Assembly (NCBI GenBank): GCA_964647545.1
Contig: CAZYHS010000004.1
Coordinates: 1 to 64,000, forward strand
DNA from: CAZYHS01 sp964647545
GTDB taxonomy: Bacteria > UBA10199 > GCA-002796325 > 1-14-0-20-49-13
Direction of reading: 5' to 3'
DNA length: 64,000 nt
The position numbers and the translations under genes were made by a program. Under the pieces are notes generated by a model. It did no database searches and was not told the origin of the DNA. It worked only from the letters and a program-made list of their open reading frames with translations. Below are positions 16,035 through 23,799 of this stretch, one piece after another. Each line of letters opens with the position of its first letter. Position 1 is the first letter of the stretch.

Positions 16035-16559
16035 CTAAGATTCTTGTTTTGTCAGCCAAGCGAATTTGATAAATCCAGCTGTGTCTAAAAATCCAACATT
16101 ATTTCCGTCATTAAAGTTTATATCGTAGAACGTTTGAACATAATAGTAATCAGTAGGCGATAAAAGAATAATGGTATTGCCCTTTAATATCCACTCACCA
16201 GTTGTATGTATTTCTAGATATGTTTTAGCTTGTTCATCACATGAATATGTTCCATCTTCATTAAAGGTTATTCTGATATTTTCCGGTTCTTGAGTGTTTA
16301 GGAAATATACAGTACCGTCCCAAACTCCGACAATTCCGTTGGATTCTGAAACCTCAACAACCTCAAGTCGATCAACCAATTCATCGATTGCGGCCTGCAC
16401 GTTTGTCGCCGTAAGGGCCGAAGCGGCATTGTCATAAATCACGTCGATCGCATTACCGATCGATGCTGCAATGCCTTTTGCAGCACCTCCACAGGCTGCA
16501 ACATAAACGACACCCGCAAGGAAACCAGCCACCAAGTATGCATATCTAAACTGTTTCAT
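16035..16559 (-). CDS. Small lipoprotein of unknown function
   Basis: 174 aa. A lipobox (VAAC, Cys23) follows a hydrophobic segment, so an envelope lipoprotein is likely. Residues ~40-65 carry 'DNAASALTATNVQAAIDEL', a short motif often seen at the start of coiled stretches in phage-tail-like and surface proteins. The C-terminal half ('GVWDGTVYFL', 'ITFNEDGTYSCDEQ', 'GEWILKGNTIIL') looks like a lipocalin-like beta domain, as in small proteins reading 'G-W...F..DGTY'. A strong ribosome site (AAGGAGG) precedes the ATG. Base composition is more AT-rich than neighbours, so recent transfer is possible. Confidence 0.7.
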   Translation of the reverse strand: MKQFRYAYLVAGFLAGVVYVAACGGAAKGIAASIGNAIDVIYDNAASALTATNVQAAIDELVDRLEVVEVSESNGIVGVWDGTVYFLNTQEPENIRITFNEDGTYSCDEQAKTYLEIHTTGEWILKGNTIILLSPTDYYYVQTFYDINFNDGNNVGFLDTAGFIKFAWLTKQES

Positions 16560-16635
16560 TTTGCCTCCTTTTGATCAATCGACACGTCCCTATGAATACG
16601 TGTTCATATAAGTCGTATGCAGATAGTTGTAAAGT

Positions 16636-16848
16636 GTGAATTTAGAAAGCACCATGAAGCACTTTGGCAGGAGGGTTAAGGAATTGCGTCTAAGACAAAA
16701 ACTGACACAAGAGGGAATGCAGTCATTTGGATTTAACTACCGATATTTTCAAAAGATAGAAGCAGGACAAGTCAATGTAACTCTCGACACACTTCTTAGA
16801 CTCGCAAAGTCTTTCAAATGCCCGATTTCCGACCTATTCAAGTTTTAA
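16636..16848 (+). CDS. XRE-family helix-turn-helix regulator
   Basis: 70 aa, almost entirely one Cro/CI-type helix-turn-helix: 'FGRRVKELRLRQKLTQEGM' then 'YRYFQKIEAGQVNVTLDTLLRLAKSF'. The start is uncertain: GTG at 16636 or ATG at 16654, neither with a clear ribosome site. It lies divergently, 76 bp from the small lipoprotein gene, and may act on it. Both genes are AT-rich compared with the surroundings. Confidence 0.75.
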   Translation: MNLESTMKHFGRRVKELRLRQKLTQEGMQSFGFNYRYFQKIEAGQVNVTLDTLLRLAKSFKCPISDLFKF

Positions 16849-16986
16849 GGATTTATTGCGCTGCAGTACAAAGCGACAAAGCTGTTAGTTTCCTAAGTAA
16901 CGAAGGCGACTTAGCTGGGAATTGCTTAGGTATGCACACGAGTTCCCCCGCCTGCTAACGCCTGAGCTTAAGCGATGGCGGGCAGG

Positions 16987-17009
16987 CGATTAACACCTCG
17001 GGGAGAACA
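16987..17009. repeat. REP-end motif, copy 1
   Basis: A 23-bp sequence of the form CGATTA-n-n-ACCTCGGGG-a-nGACA. Near-identical copies lie at 17740-17762 and 19664-19686. Confidence 0.6.
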
Positions 17010-17172
17010 TGCTTGGGACGTGCGTCCTAGCGCCCAACACCGAGCCGCTCAAAGCTGTAAGTGCAGCGCGGTTAGCACACGAGTTCCCCGCGCGCAGAAT
17101 GTCCGCAGCGACAGTCACGCGTGAAAGTTTCTGAGAGATTTTGGAAAAGAGACAATGAATATGCGTTGGATC

Positions 17173-17236
17173 GCTTCACTTCGTTCGCAATGACGCAAGA
17201 AGTACAAGCTGGATTCCAGCATGCGCTGGAATGACA
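17173..17236. repeat. 64-bp composite repeat, copy 1
   Basis: Identical to 17547-17610 at 60 of 64 positions. It joins a 'GCTTCnCTnCGnTCGCAATGACGC' end (24 bases, given with degenerate positions) to a palindrome ATTCCAGC-atgc-GCTGGAAT (17213-17232). Confidence 0.8.
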
Positions 17237-17386
17237 CGCTGGATAAGGGAATGACTTGCCCAACTGAAACAACTTTTCTCCCGAGCACCTCAGATAAATA
17301 ATTTTCGATTCGAGCAGCTAGATTTTCTTGGCTTTGCGTCCAATGCGTTCGCGTAAACCTTTGATGAGACTTTTAATACGCGATGA

Positions 17387-17459
17387 CGGTCCGCTGTTCG
17401 AAGCCTCAAAAAACTCTTGAGAGAGAATTGAAATGCTTTTTTGAGGCGAGTTCGGACCG
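17387..17459. repeat. Long imperfect hairpin
   Basis: CGGTCCG (17387-17393) pairs with CGGACCG (17453-17459), and inside it GCCTCAAAAAA (17403-17413) pairs with TTTTTTGAGGC (17437-17447). The total is 18 perfect pairs in two blocks across 73 bases. It could be a small palindromic mobile element. Confidence 0.6.
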
Positions 17460-17546
17460 GCAAGCAGGTACGCAAATGCCCTAGAAAATCAGCGTCGCTC
17501 GATTCCTTAAACGCGAAAATTACTTATCTGGGGTGGAAGGGAGATT

Positions 17547-17610
17547 GCTTCGCTACGCTCGCAATGACGCAAGAAGTACAAGCTCGATTCCAGCATGCGC
17601 TGGAATGACA
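17547..17610. repeat. 64-bp composite repeat, copy 2
   Basis: Second copy of the repeat at 17173-17236 with four substitutions. A third, rearranged relative follows at 17638-17700, with TTCCGCC-aga-GGCGGA as its palindrome. Confidence 0.8.
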
Positions 17611-17739
17611 TGCATGTGGCGTGCGGCGTGCGGGGGATTGCTTCGTCGCGCCTCGCGCTCCTTCCGCCAGAGGCGGACAGGCGCAATGACGCGAGTGACG
17701 TCAACGAGGTCCCTCCGCCAATACTACGCGGCGGACAGG

Positions 17740-17762
17740 CGATTACTACCTCGGGGATGACA
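17740..17762. repeat. REP-end motif, copy 2
   Basis: Copy of the 23-bp motif, preceded by a CCGCC...GGCGG palindrome at 17715-17735. Confidence 0.6.
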
Positions 17763-17771
17763 AATCAGAAA

Positions 17772-17812
17772 CAAAAAAGCCCCACGACTGCTCGCAGGGC
17801 TTTTATTTTTTT
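17772..17812. terminator. Intrinsic terminator downstream of thyX
   Basis: AAAAGCCC (17775-17782) pairs with GGGCTTTT (17797-17804). T tracts are present in both directions (TTTTTTG on the minus strand, TTTTATTTTTTT on the plus strand). It serves the leftward thyX operon. Confidence 0.75.
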
Positions 17813-17822
17813 CGTCTGCAAA

Positions 17823-18689
17823 TTACTCCAACTTACCACCGGTAAGTTTTGCGCGTAATTCGGCAAGCTCAACCTTTGCGGTCGCGTCACTTGTCCCGTC
17901 TTTTTGCAACTGCTGGGCGCGCGCGACGATCGCCTTTTCTACGATTTCGCCGTTTAACACCGCGCTTCGCAAGGCTTCGATCTCCGACCGCGAAAATTGC
18001 ACCGCGCCGCGTCTGTGCTCTTCAAACGCCTCCCAAGTCAGCGGGCAGCGCTCCTTCACAAAATGCGCGATGGCTTCGGCAAAAACGCGAATTTCTTTTT
18101 GCGCGTGGGCGTCGAGCCTCAGCTCAAGAAAGTGGAGAAGATTGTGCAGATCCATCTTCCAATACCACTCGGTATAGGTCGACAAGGGAAGCGTCACGCG
18201 CGCAATTTCACGAGCGACGCCCTTTTCCATATATTCATTGTAATGCGCAAACAACATATCGATGTCGTCGTTGTAGCGTTTCAAAATTTCAGCGTTCACA
18301 GGTTCTGCGACCGCTTCGTCGAGCGAGCCCTGCCGGTTGATGACCGCCTGCTTGCGCAAATCGGACGGCTCGGGCCGCCACACATGATCTTCCATGATCG
18401 AATAGCGTCCGCTGATCTCGTTTACGCTGGCCGTGCGGTGCCTTATCCACTGGCGCGCGACAAAAATCGGCATTTTGCAGTGGAACTTAAACACAACCAT
18501 TTCAAACGGACTGTTGTGCTGATGCTTCAGAAGATAATTGATGAGCCCCTTATCCTGCCTGACGCTCTTTGTCCCCATGCCGTAAGAAACTCTCGCGGCT
18601 TGAACAACGCTTGAGTCGTCGCCCATCACATCGACCAGACGCACAAACCCCTGATCGAGACAGCGAATCGTATTTTCCATGTCTGCCAT
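17823..18689 (-). CDS. thyX: FAD-dependent thymidylate synthase ThyX
   Basis: 288 aa. The ThyX signature RHRTASVNEISGRYS (RHRxxSxNExSxR) is complete, and 'NSPFEMVVFKFHCKMPIFVARQW' and the C-terminal 'RLDAHAQKEIRVFAEAI' support it. It methylates dUMP to dTMP using methylenetetrahydrofolate with NAD(P)H and FAD. The last ~45 residues form a charged helical tail beyond the usual ThyX core. It lies 21 bp downstream of the NifU-type gene in the same direction. The weak ribosome site (AGGT) suits either the ATG at 18689 or one nine bases further in. Confidence 0.95.
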   Translation of the reverse strand: MADMENTIRCLDQGFVRLVDVMGDDSSVVQAARVSYGMGTKSVRQDKGLINYLLKHQHNSPFEMVVFKFHCKMPIFVARQWIRHRTASVNEISGRYSIMEDHVWRPEPSDLRKQAVINRQGSLDEAVAEPVNAEILKRYNDDIDMLFAHYNEYMEKGVAREIARVTLPLSTYTEWYWKMDLHNLLHFLELRLDAHAQKEIRVFAEAIAHFVKERCPLTWEAFEEHRRGAVQFSRSEIEALRSAVLNGEIVEKAIVARAQQLQKDGTSDATAKVELAELRAKLTGGKLE

Positions 18690-18710
18690 GTGTTGACCTT
18701 TGCGAAAAGT

Positions 18711-18935
18711 TTAGAGCGGAATCACGGCTTCCAGTTCGGGAAATTCGTGTTTTAAAACTCTTTCAACTCCCATCTTGAGCGTCATCTGAGCGCCCGGGCA
18801 ACAGCCGCAAGCCCCTTTTAGTTTGACGTAAACTTTGTTCTCTTTGACGTCGATGAGATCGATGTTACCGCCGTCCATCATAAGTCTGGGGCGAACCTGC
18901 TCGTCGAGCACTTTTTCGACACTTGCTTTATCCAT
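18711..18935 (-). CDS. NifU-type iron-sulfur scaffold domain protein
   Basis: 74 aa, a stand-alone NifU C-terminal domain. The pattern 'RPRLMMDGGNIDLIDVKEN' and the cysteine pair in 'GACGCCPGAQMTLKMGVE' (CxxC plus neighbours) are diagnostic. Such proteins carry a transient 4Fe-4S cluster for transfer to apo-proteins. The ATG at 18935 is chosen because AGGAGG lies 4 bases upstream; an upstream in-frame start at 18965 lacks such a site. It leads the short operon with thyX. Confidence 0.9.
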   Translation of the reverse strand: MDKASVEKVLDEQVRPRLMMDGGNIDLIDVKENKVYVKLKGACGCCPGAQMTLKMGVERVLKHEFPELEAVIPL

Positions 18936-19024
18936 AAAGCCTCCTTGTTTTTCGTGGTCTGTCACCTATCAATATTTCGGAGGTATTGACAACACAAAAA
19001 CTCTGCGGCAAATAGCCTGTCACT

Positions 19025-19684
19025 ATGACCAAACTTGAAACAGCAAAAAAACGGAAATGGTTTTTATTTACAATAATTTACTTCATTATCGGCTATATGG
19101 GGCTGGGCAACCTCAACATGTTCCGCAGCCACTATTTTAACGTGGAGCTTCCGTTTGAAGCCCACATTCCGTTCATTCCGGCCTTCATTTTGGGCTACAC
19201 GTCGGTCTATTTTGCCCTCATCCTCGTTTATGTTTTGATCGACGATTACAAACTTTTCGACCGCGCAATTAAATTTTTCCTGACGGTCTCGACCGCTCAC
19301 TTTATTTTATTTTTACTTGTGCCGGTAAAAATGACGCGCCCCGATCTCGCCGACGCCGCGGGAACAATGAACCTTCTGACAAAATATTATTATCTTATCG
19401 ACAACCCGACGAATTGTTTTCCGTCTTTGCACGTGGCCTATCCGCTGGCCGGAACGATCGCGCTGTGGAACTACAAACGCGGTTGGGCCGTCGTCTTGCT
19501 TTTTGCCACCTTATTGATCGCGGTGTCGGTGCTGCTTGTCAAACAGCATTACTTTATGGACGTAGTCGCAGCCGGAATTTTAACTCCAATTCTTTGGTGG
19601 ATAACAACCCCCGGATCATTCCCGCGGTATTTAGCGGGAATCCAGCGAATTTTACGAGTCCCCCGATTAAGACCTCGGGTATGA
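19025..19684 (+). CDS. PAP2-superfamily membrane protein (inositol-phosphoryl-transferase-like)
   Basis: 219 aa with five or six membrane segments. The PAP2_3 motif order is visible: 'TNCFPSLHVAYPLAGT' and 'LVKQHYFMDVVAAGIL', with catalytic-type His in each. This subgroup includes inositol-phosphorylceramide synthase-like enzymes; the substrate here is unknown. The last ~25 residues ('FPRYLAGIQRILRVPRLRPRV') are encoded by REP-like repeat sequence (19614-19684) and are therefore probably a late addition. The start has no ribosome site. The gene is divergent from the NifU-type gene. Confidence 0.8.
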   Translation: MTKLETAKKRKWFLFTIIYFIIGYMGLGNLNMFRSHYFNVELPFEAHIPFIPAFILGYTSVYFALILVYVLIDDYKLFDRAIKFFLTVSTAHFILFLLVPVKMTRPDLADAAGTMNLLTKYYYLIDNPTNCFPSLHVAYPLAGTIALWNYKRGWAVVLLFATLLIAVSVLLVKQHYFMDVVAAGILTPILWWITTPGSFPRYLAGIQRILRVPRLRPRV

Positions 19685-19686
19685 CA
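19618..19686. repeat. REP-like elements overlapping the 3' end of the PAP2 gene
   Basis: ATTCCCGC (19618-19625) and GCGGGAAT (19634-19641) form a palindrome like the one at 7299-7318. It is followed by the 23-bp CGATTA-ACCTCGGG end motif at 19664-19686 that is also found at 16987 and 17740. The stop codon of the PAP2 gene lies inside this motif. Confidence 0.75.
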
Positions 19687-19694
19687 TCAAACTC

Positions 19695-22600
19695 TTAGAA
19701 AGATGTTCCAAGTTGCAGAATGAGCGTGCCGTATTTGATCTTGGTCCCAAGTATCGGATCGGTAACGTTATTAAACCCACGCAAATTGCGTCCGTGCGCA
19801 ATGATGCCGTAGCCGAGTCGGCCGGTAACAGGCAGCCCGTGTCCTAAGATAAAATCTCCCCTGATTTCGGCTCCGGTGCCGAGCAAAAAGCGATCGAAGA
19901 AATAATGATCGTTGCCCCACATGTCTGTGTTTGCCTGCCATGTGTTTCCGTAGTCGATAAACGGTGCGAAGTGAATGTTCTGAATGTAGAACGGCGTCGT
20001 CCCCAACCCGCGCTGCGGAGAGACGATCGGAATACGGTACTCCAAACTGAAGACCATCACGCGCTCGCCCGAAAGCGACGCCACGTTCAAACCGCGCAAC
20101 GGAAAGTAATAGAGACTGGCGCCGGCCCCGCCAAAGGCCCCTTCGCCGAGCGGACCGCCGAGAGTGAAGGTTCCCTGCGTCATTTTGTCGCCGAGCGCTA
20201 TGCCGCCGGCCACCCTGAGCGCGATCACATGATCGTCCCACAGATCGACATATTCGCGATAGTCGCCGGCAAATATTCTCTGTTCGTTCTTTGCCGCGCT
20301 TCCTAACGTCTGGTCGGTTATCGTGAAATTTGCGCGCAGTCTGCGTCCGGTCTCATAGCCGTTGGACGACGGATATTTTTTTGCGGTCGAATAGGCGTAA
20401 GAAAATGAAAGCCCGCTAAAGTTGCCGATGTTCAGCGCGTTCGCCTCGGCGGGGGCAAGTCTGTGCACCGGCCGTCTGTATTCCCAAAAATACTGTGCGC
20501 TTAGCGCGTGGTTCTCGATCGGAAATGAAAGCCCGCCGTAAACTCTGCGGCGCCCTTCGTAATAATGAACGGTGTTCGTTTGACCGGTCGAAGGATTGTA
20601 AAATGTGAGATTGCCGAAATTGGCCGCGTAGTCCTGCACCCCCATCGTCAACGCCGTGGTATAGCGATTATAAAAATAGTTGAAATAATATCCCAAGAAG
20701 TCGGTAAGATCGGTTCTCCAGTCGATGCCGCCGAGCCAATTATGCCTGCGCAGAGGGTCGGTACCTCCTGTAAACGCGGTCAGCCAAACGCCGTTATCCA
20801 GCGTTGCAAATCCGGGGACGATAAATCTCGGCAGCAATAACGATTTCCCCAGCGGGCTGTATTTTTTGCTCTGCAATTCTCCAAGCTGTATCACCGGCTG
20901 GTCAAGTAGCCGCTCGTCAAAAGCCGGTATCAGGCTCTCTTTATTTCCTCCGTAATTTCCACCGTATGAAAAGTCGGCCTTCTTCGGTGGGAAACTTAAG
21001 GGTTTGCCAGATTCGCCGGCGAGGCTCATCTTGCGGATATCGAACCCTTTGTCGTTGTAATATTGGAGAAAAATTGCGCTGTCGTCTTTGGATATGGCCG
21101 GTTGAAAAACGCCCGAGACCACGTTGGTGATCCTTGCTGCCTGTCCGACTTTCGCGCTCTTGCCCGAACGGATTATTTCGCTGCGCCATAGGTTTGAAAC
21201 ACCGTCGCGATCCGAAATGAAATAGACAAAACGCCCGTCGCCCGACCATTGAGGAGCCGAATCGATCGAAGCGTCGTCTGTTATCTTTGCCAGATATTTA
21301 CCGTCGATAGCGTCCAGCAGATAGATGTCCCACTGGCCGGTCTGATAGCTCGGGCTCTTCCCCTCCTTATTGACGCGCACCTTGGGCTGCCAGCTTGCAA
21401 CGGCGATCATCGAACCGTCGGGGGAGACGCTCGGCGAAACGAATTGCGAAAACTCGACCTCTCCGCCGGAATTTTTCACGGTCGCAGCAAGCGAAGATAT
21501 CAACCTCTCTTCGCGGGTCGGCTTAACTTCATGGTCGCGCTTTTTCTTAACGTTGGTCTTAACCGGCGCCCACGTCGTATCTTTGTAAGCGGCCTCTTTT
21601 GCGATATCCTCTTTCGGTCTATCGACCGTCGATCTTTCAATGTCTATCACGGCAAGATGCGAGGCCCCTTTATCCTGCATCGAGAAAACGATCTTTTTGC
21701 CGTCGGGGGTAAAAGCTACGTCGCTTGCGCGTTTGCCGAATGTGAGCTGTTCGTGCCGCTTCGTTTCAAGATTATAAACGAAGATCTCGTTAAAGCCGTT
21801 GAACTTTTTGTGAACCGCCATCGCCGAATAGGCAAGGAGTTTGCCGTCGGGACTGAATGCCGTGCTCGTCACGAATTTTTTCTTAAGCACGATGGAATTT
21901 TTACCGGTCTCCAGATCCAAAATTCTCAACTCGAAGGGGCCCTGCACGCGCTGCCTAGCGTAAGCGAGAAATTTTCCGTCAGGACTGACGGCGGGGTTCG
22001 AAAGGACCGTTTCGCCGGACGCGACCGTCGTAAGGACGGTCACTCCGCCTTTTTCTATTTGGGCGATCTTGTCCGAATATTCTGCGGTGATCTTTGCCTG
22101 CCATTCTTTCCAAATATCGTAGTAGGTCTTGCTGCGCTCTGTCCCCTCTTTGCGCACGCGCACGTAGCGGGTGTGAGCCTTGTCGGTCTGATACTCGATG
22201 TCGTTGAATGCGTGACGTGCGTGGTGATTCACGGCCCAAAGAAGCGGGCTTTTTGAAACCCGACGCTGAAACTCGATGAACTTATCTTCGCCGTAAGTGT
22301 CGACCAGATATTGCGAGAACTTAGCGCCGTAGAGATACATGGCGTTGTAGTTCGGCCAGCTCCACATGAGCCCGTCGGCCTGATCGATCTTGAGCAGCGA
22401 ATTATTTTTGACGCTCGAACGGAAGAGCATCTCGGTAAAACTTGCGCGCCCTCTTCCGCCGGTCGTAAAAGTCGTTTCGTCGTAGGTCGTCACCCCTTCG
22501 CGCATCCATCCGGGCTGAGTTCCGTTTAGAGATATCGTCTTGCCGAAAATCACTCTTGCCAGCGTCATTGCGCCGCCGTACATGTCCAAATGAATCGTAT

Positions 22601-22991
22601 GAGTGAATTCGTGCAGACACAAAGTTCTCAGCCAGTTATCGTAATCGCCCAAGGTCGTGTCGGGAGAAGGAGAAGCAAGCCGCAGCAGAATCCAATTGTA
22701 AGGAAGTGGCGAACTCATGCCGTTCGCGCTGTCGGAATTATCGACAACCATGACCTGCGTTCTCCCCCAAGGGCGCCAGTTGTAAAGTTTGGTAATGCGC
22801 TCGTATGCCTCTTCCAGATAAACCGCGACTTTCTTAACCTGCGGCTCCAGCTCCTTGTTAAAATGAATACTGAAATGACCGGTGTCTATCGTTTGCCAGT
22901 CGATGCTCGGATCGTAGCTGGCCGAAAACGCGACGGAAGGGACCAGAAGTAAAAGAACGGCAACTACGACTCGGCGGAGATGATTTTTCAT
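19695..22991 (-). CDS. Exported peptidase-MA-like / WD40-like propeller / beta-barrel protein
   Basis: 1,098 aa with a signal peptide (to about residue 24). Residues ~25-290 are a gluzincin peptidase-like domain with H127-E-F-T-H131 and a downstream E165 ('GWMREGVTTY') as the probable third zinc ligand. Residues ~310-700 hold repeated PD40/TolB-type blades ('NPAVSPDGKFLAYAR', 'STAFSPDGKLLAYS', 'APQWSGDGRFVYFISDRDG'). From ~760 the sequence alternates short beta strands and ends in Phe ('LILQLGTSF'), as in a BamA/Omp85-like barrel. It is likely anchored in the outer membrane. The substrate is unknown. It converges with the PAP2 gene, 10 bp away. Confidence 0.8.
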   Translation of the reverse strand: MKNHLRRVVVAVLLLLVPSVAFSASYDPSIDWQTIDTGHFSIHFNKELEPQVKKVAVYLEEAYERITKLYNWRPWGRTQVMVVDNSDSANGMSSPLPYNWILLRLASPSPDTTLGDYDNWLRTLCLHEFTHTIHLDMYGGAMTLARVIFGKTISLNGTQPGWMREGVTTYDETTFTTGGRGRASFTEMLFRSSVKNNSLLKIDQADGLMWSWPNYNAMYLYGAKFSQYLVDTYGEDKFIEFQRRVSKSPLLWAVNHHARHAFNDIEYQTDKAHTRYVRVRKEGTERSKTYYDIWKEWQAKITAEYSDKIAQIEKGGVTVLTTVASGETVLSNPAVSPDGKFLAYARQRVQGPFELRILDLETGKNSIVLKKKFVTSTAFSPDGKLLAYSAMAVHKKFNGFNEIFVYNLETKRHEQLTFGKRASDVAFTPDGKKIVFSMQDKGASHLAVIDIERSTVDRPKEDIAKEAAYKDTTWAPVKTNVKKKRDHEVKPTREERLISSLAATVKNSGGEVEFSQFVSPSVSPDGSMIAVASWQPKVRVNKEGKSPSYQTGQWDIYLLDAIDGKYLAKITDDASIDSAPQWSGDGRFVYFISDRDGVSNLWRSEIIRSGKSAKVGQAARITNVVSGVFQPAISKDDSAIFLQYYNDKGFDIRKMSLAGESGKPLSFPPKKADFSYGGNYGGNKESLIPAFDERLLDQPVIQLGELQSKKYSPLGKSLLLPRFIVPGFATLDNGVWLTAFTGGTDPLRRHNWLGGIDWRTDLTDFLGYYFNYFYNRYTTALTMGVQDYAANFGNLTFYNPSTGQTNTVHYYEGRRRVYGGLSFPIENHALSAQYFWEYRRPVHRLAPAEANALNIGNFSGLSFSYAYSTAKKYPSSNGYETGRRLRANFTITDQTLGSAAKNEQRIFAGDYREYVDLWDDHVIALRVAGGIALGDKMTQGTFTLGGPLGEGAFGGAGASLYYFPLRGLNVASLSGERVMVFSLEYRIPIVSPQRGLGTTPFYIQNIHFAPFIDYGNTWQANTDMWGNDHYFFDRFLLGTGAEIRGDFILGHGLPVTGRLGYGIIAHGRNLRGFNNVTDPILGTKIKYGTLILQLGTSF

Positions 22992-23111
22992 AGGCCGAAA
23001 TTGTTACATTAAACAAATTTCCGGCGCAATTAAATCTTAGCTTTCTGAAGAGCAGAAACGATTTTAAGCGGCGGGAATTATAACTTGAAATAGGCCCCCT
23101 TGTCGGGCTAA

Positions 23112-23792
23112 ATGCGCCGCATGAATTTTAAACGAACGCTCTTTTTAGCTTTCGCCCTGCTGACCTTTGCGACCCCGATTACGGCAATCGCCGAGGAGGC
23201 CCAAAGGCCGGATGACGAAAACGTCAACATTCACGCAGTCCCGCCCATTTTGGACCCGCATTTCAGGCACAGAAAAAAAGGCCAGCTTGAAATTTCTCCT
23301 TATGGGGGTTCCAACCTAGGCGCTAGCCTTTCTCAAACGTGGATTGCCGGCTCAAGACTTTATCTTCATCTCAACAACACCTATGCGATCGGCGCGAACT
23401 ACAGCTTTTCGACCATCGGAGGAGCGGCCAACAGGTCAATGGGTGGAATTCTAGAAGACGACATCCTGCACTATCTAAACGCCGAAGCGATGATATCCAA
23501 CGACGTGGCAATGAGGGTCGGCAGCTCGCTCATCGAAATGGACCTCTACATGACGCTTGGAGTGGGGGGTATTTTCATTAATACCGACTGGCAGCCGATG
23601 GGAGTGGCCGGAGGAGGAGTAAAAGTTTACACCGGAATTCCTTGGCTTGCGGTGCGGGTTGACGTCAACAACTACATTCATCCGACACAGCATAGGGGAA
23701 GTACAGCCGTCGATTGCGACGTCACGTTCACCGGAGGGATTTCGTTCCTGTTCCCCAGCAACCCGTCACCCTACGAAACTAAAAAACGATAA
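23112..23792 (+). CDS. Small outer-membrane beta-barrel protein
   Basis: 226 aa with a signal peptide (cleavage near 'AIAEEA'). After a short linker the sequence shows alternating hydrophobic strands, with 'GQLEISPYGGSNLGASLSQTW', 'YAIGANYSFS', 'DLYMTLGVGGIF' and 'WLAVRVDVNNYIHP'. This fits the eight-strand outer-membrane barrel domain frequent in myxobacteria and relatives. Two in-frame ATGs (23112, 23121) are possible. It converges with the PHP lipoprotein gene, 7 bp from its stop. Function unknown. Confidence 0.7.
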   Translation: MRRMNFKRTLFLAFALLTFATPITAIAEEAQRPDDENVNIHAVPPILDPHFRHRKKGQLEISPYGGSNLGASLSQTWIAGSRLYLHLNNTYAIGANYSFSTIGGAANRSMGGILEDDILHYLNAEAMISNDVAMRVGSSLIEMDLYMTLGVGGIFINTDWQPMGVAGGGVKVYTGIPWLAVRVDVNNYIHPTQHRGSTAVDCDVTFTGGISFLFPSNPSPYETKKR

Positions 23793-23799
23793 ACTTGGA

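Larger units (their letters stand above)
16849..17822. other. 974-bp non-coding stretch rich in dispersed repeats
   Basis: No convincing gene is present; the open frames here are short and contain translated repeat sequence. The stretch holds REP-like palindromes, two copies of a 64-bp composite repeat, copies of a CGATTA-n-n-ACCTCGGGG end motif, a duplicated GCACACGAGTTCCCC word (16934 and 17075) and a large hairpin. It lies between the XRE gene and the convergent thyX operon. Confidence 0.8.

Noticed and set aside
16035..16848. Prophage remnant suggested by a phage-tail-like peptide and an XRE regulator
   Set aside because: No other phage genes, attachment sites or integrase lie nearby, and the tail-like motif is common in ordinary surface proteins.
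17507..17704. A 65-codon minus-strand frame whose product contains HCERSEAI
   Set aside because: This peptide is a known by-product of translating dispersed REP-like repeats; it is not a gene. Other short frames at 17072-17475 are equally unsupported.
16849..17822. tRNA, CRISPR or small structured RNA genes in the repeat-rich gap
   Set aside because: No cloverleaf with a GGTTCGA-type T arm was seen. The repeats are few, unevenly spaced and palindromic, unlike a CRISPR array.
21249..22256. A long open frame (335 codons) on the plus strand inside the 1,098-aa protein gene
   Set aside because: It is the antisense of a well-supported propeller protein. Its translation is basic and without motifs, and no ribosome site is present.
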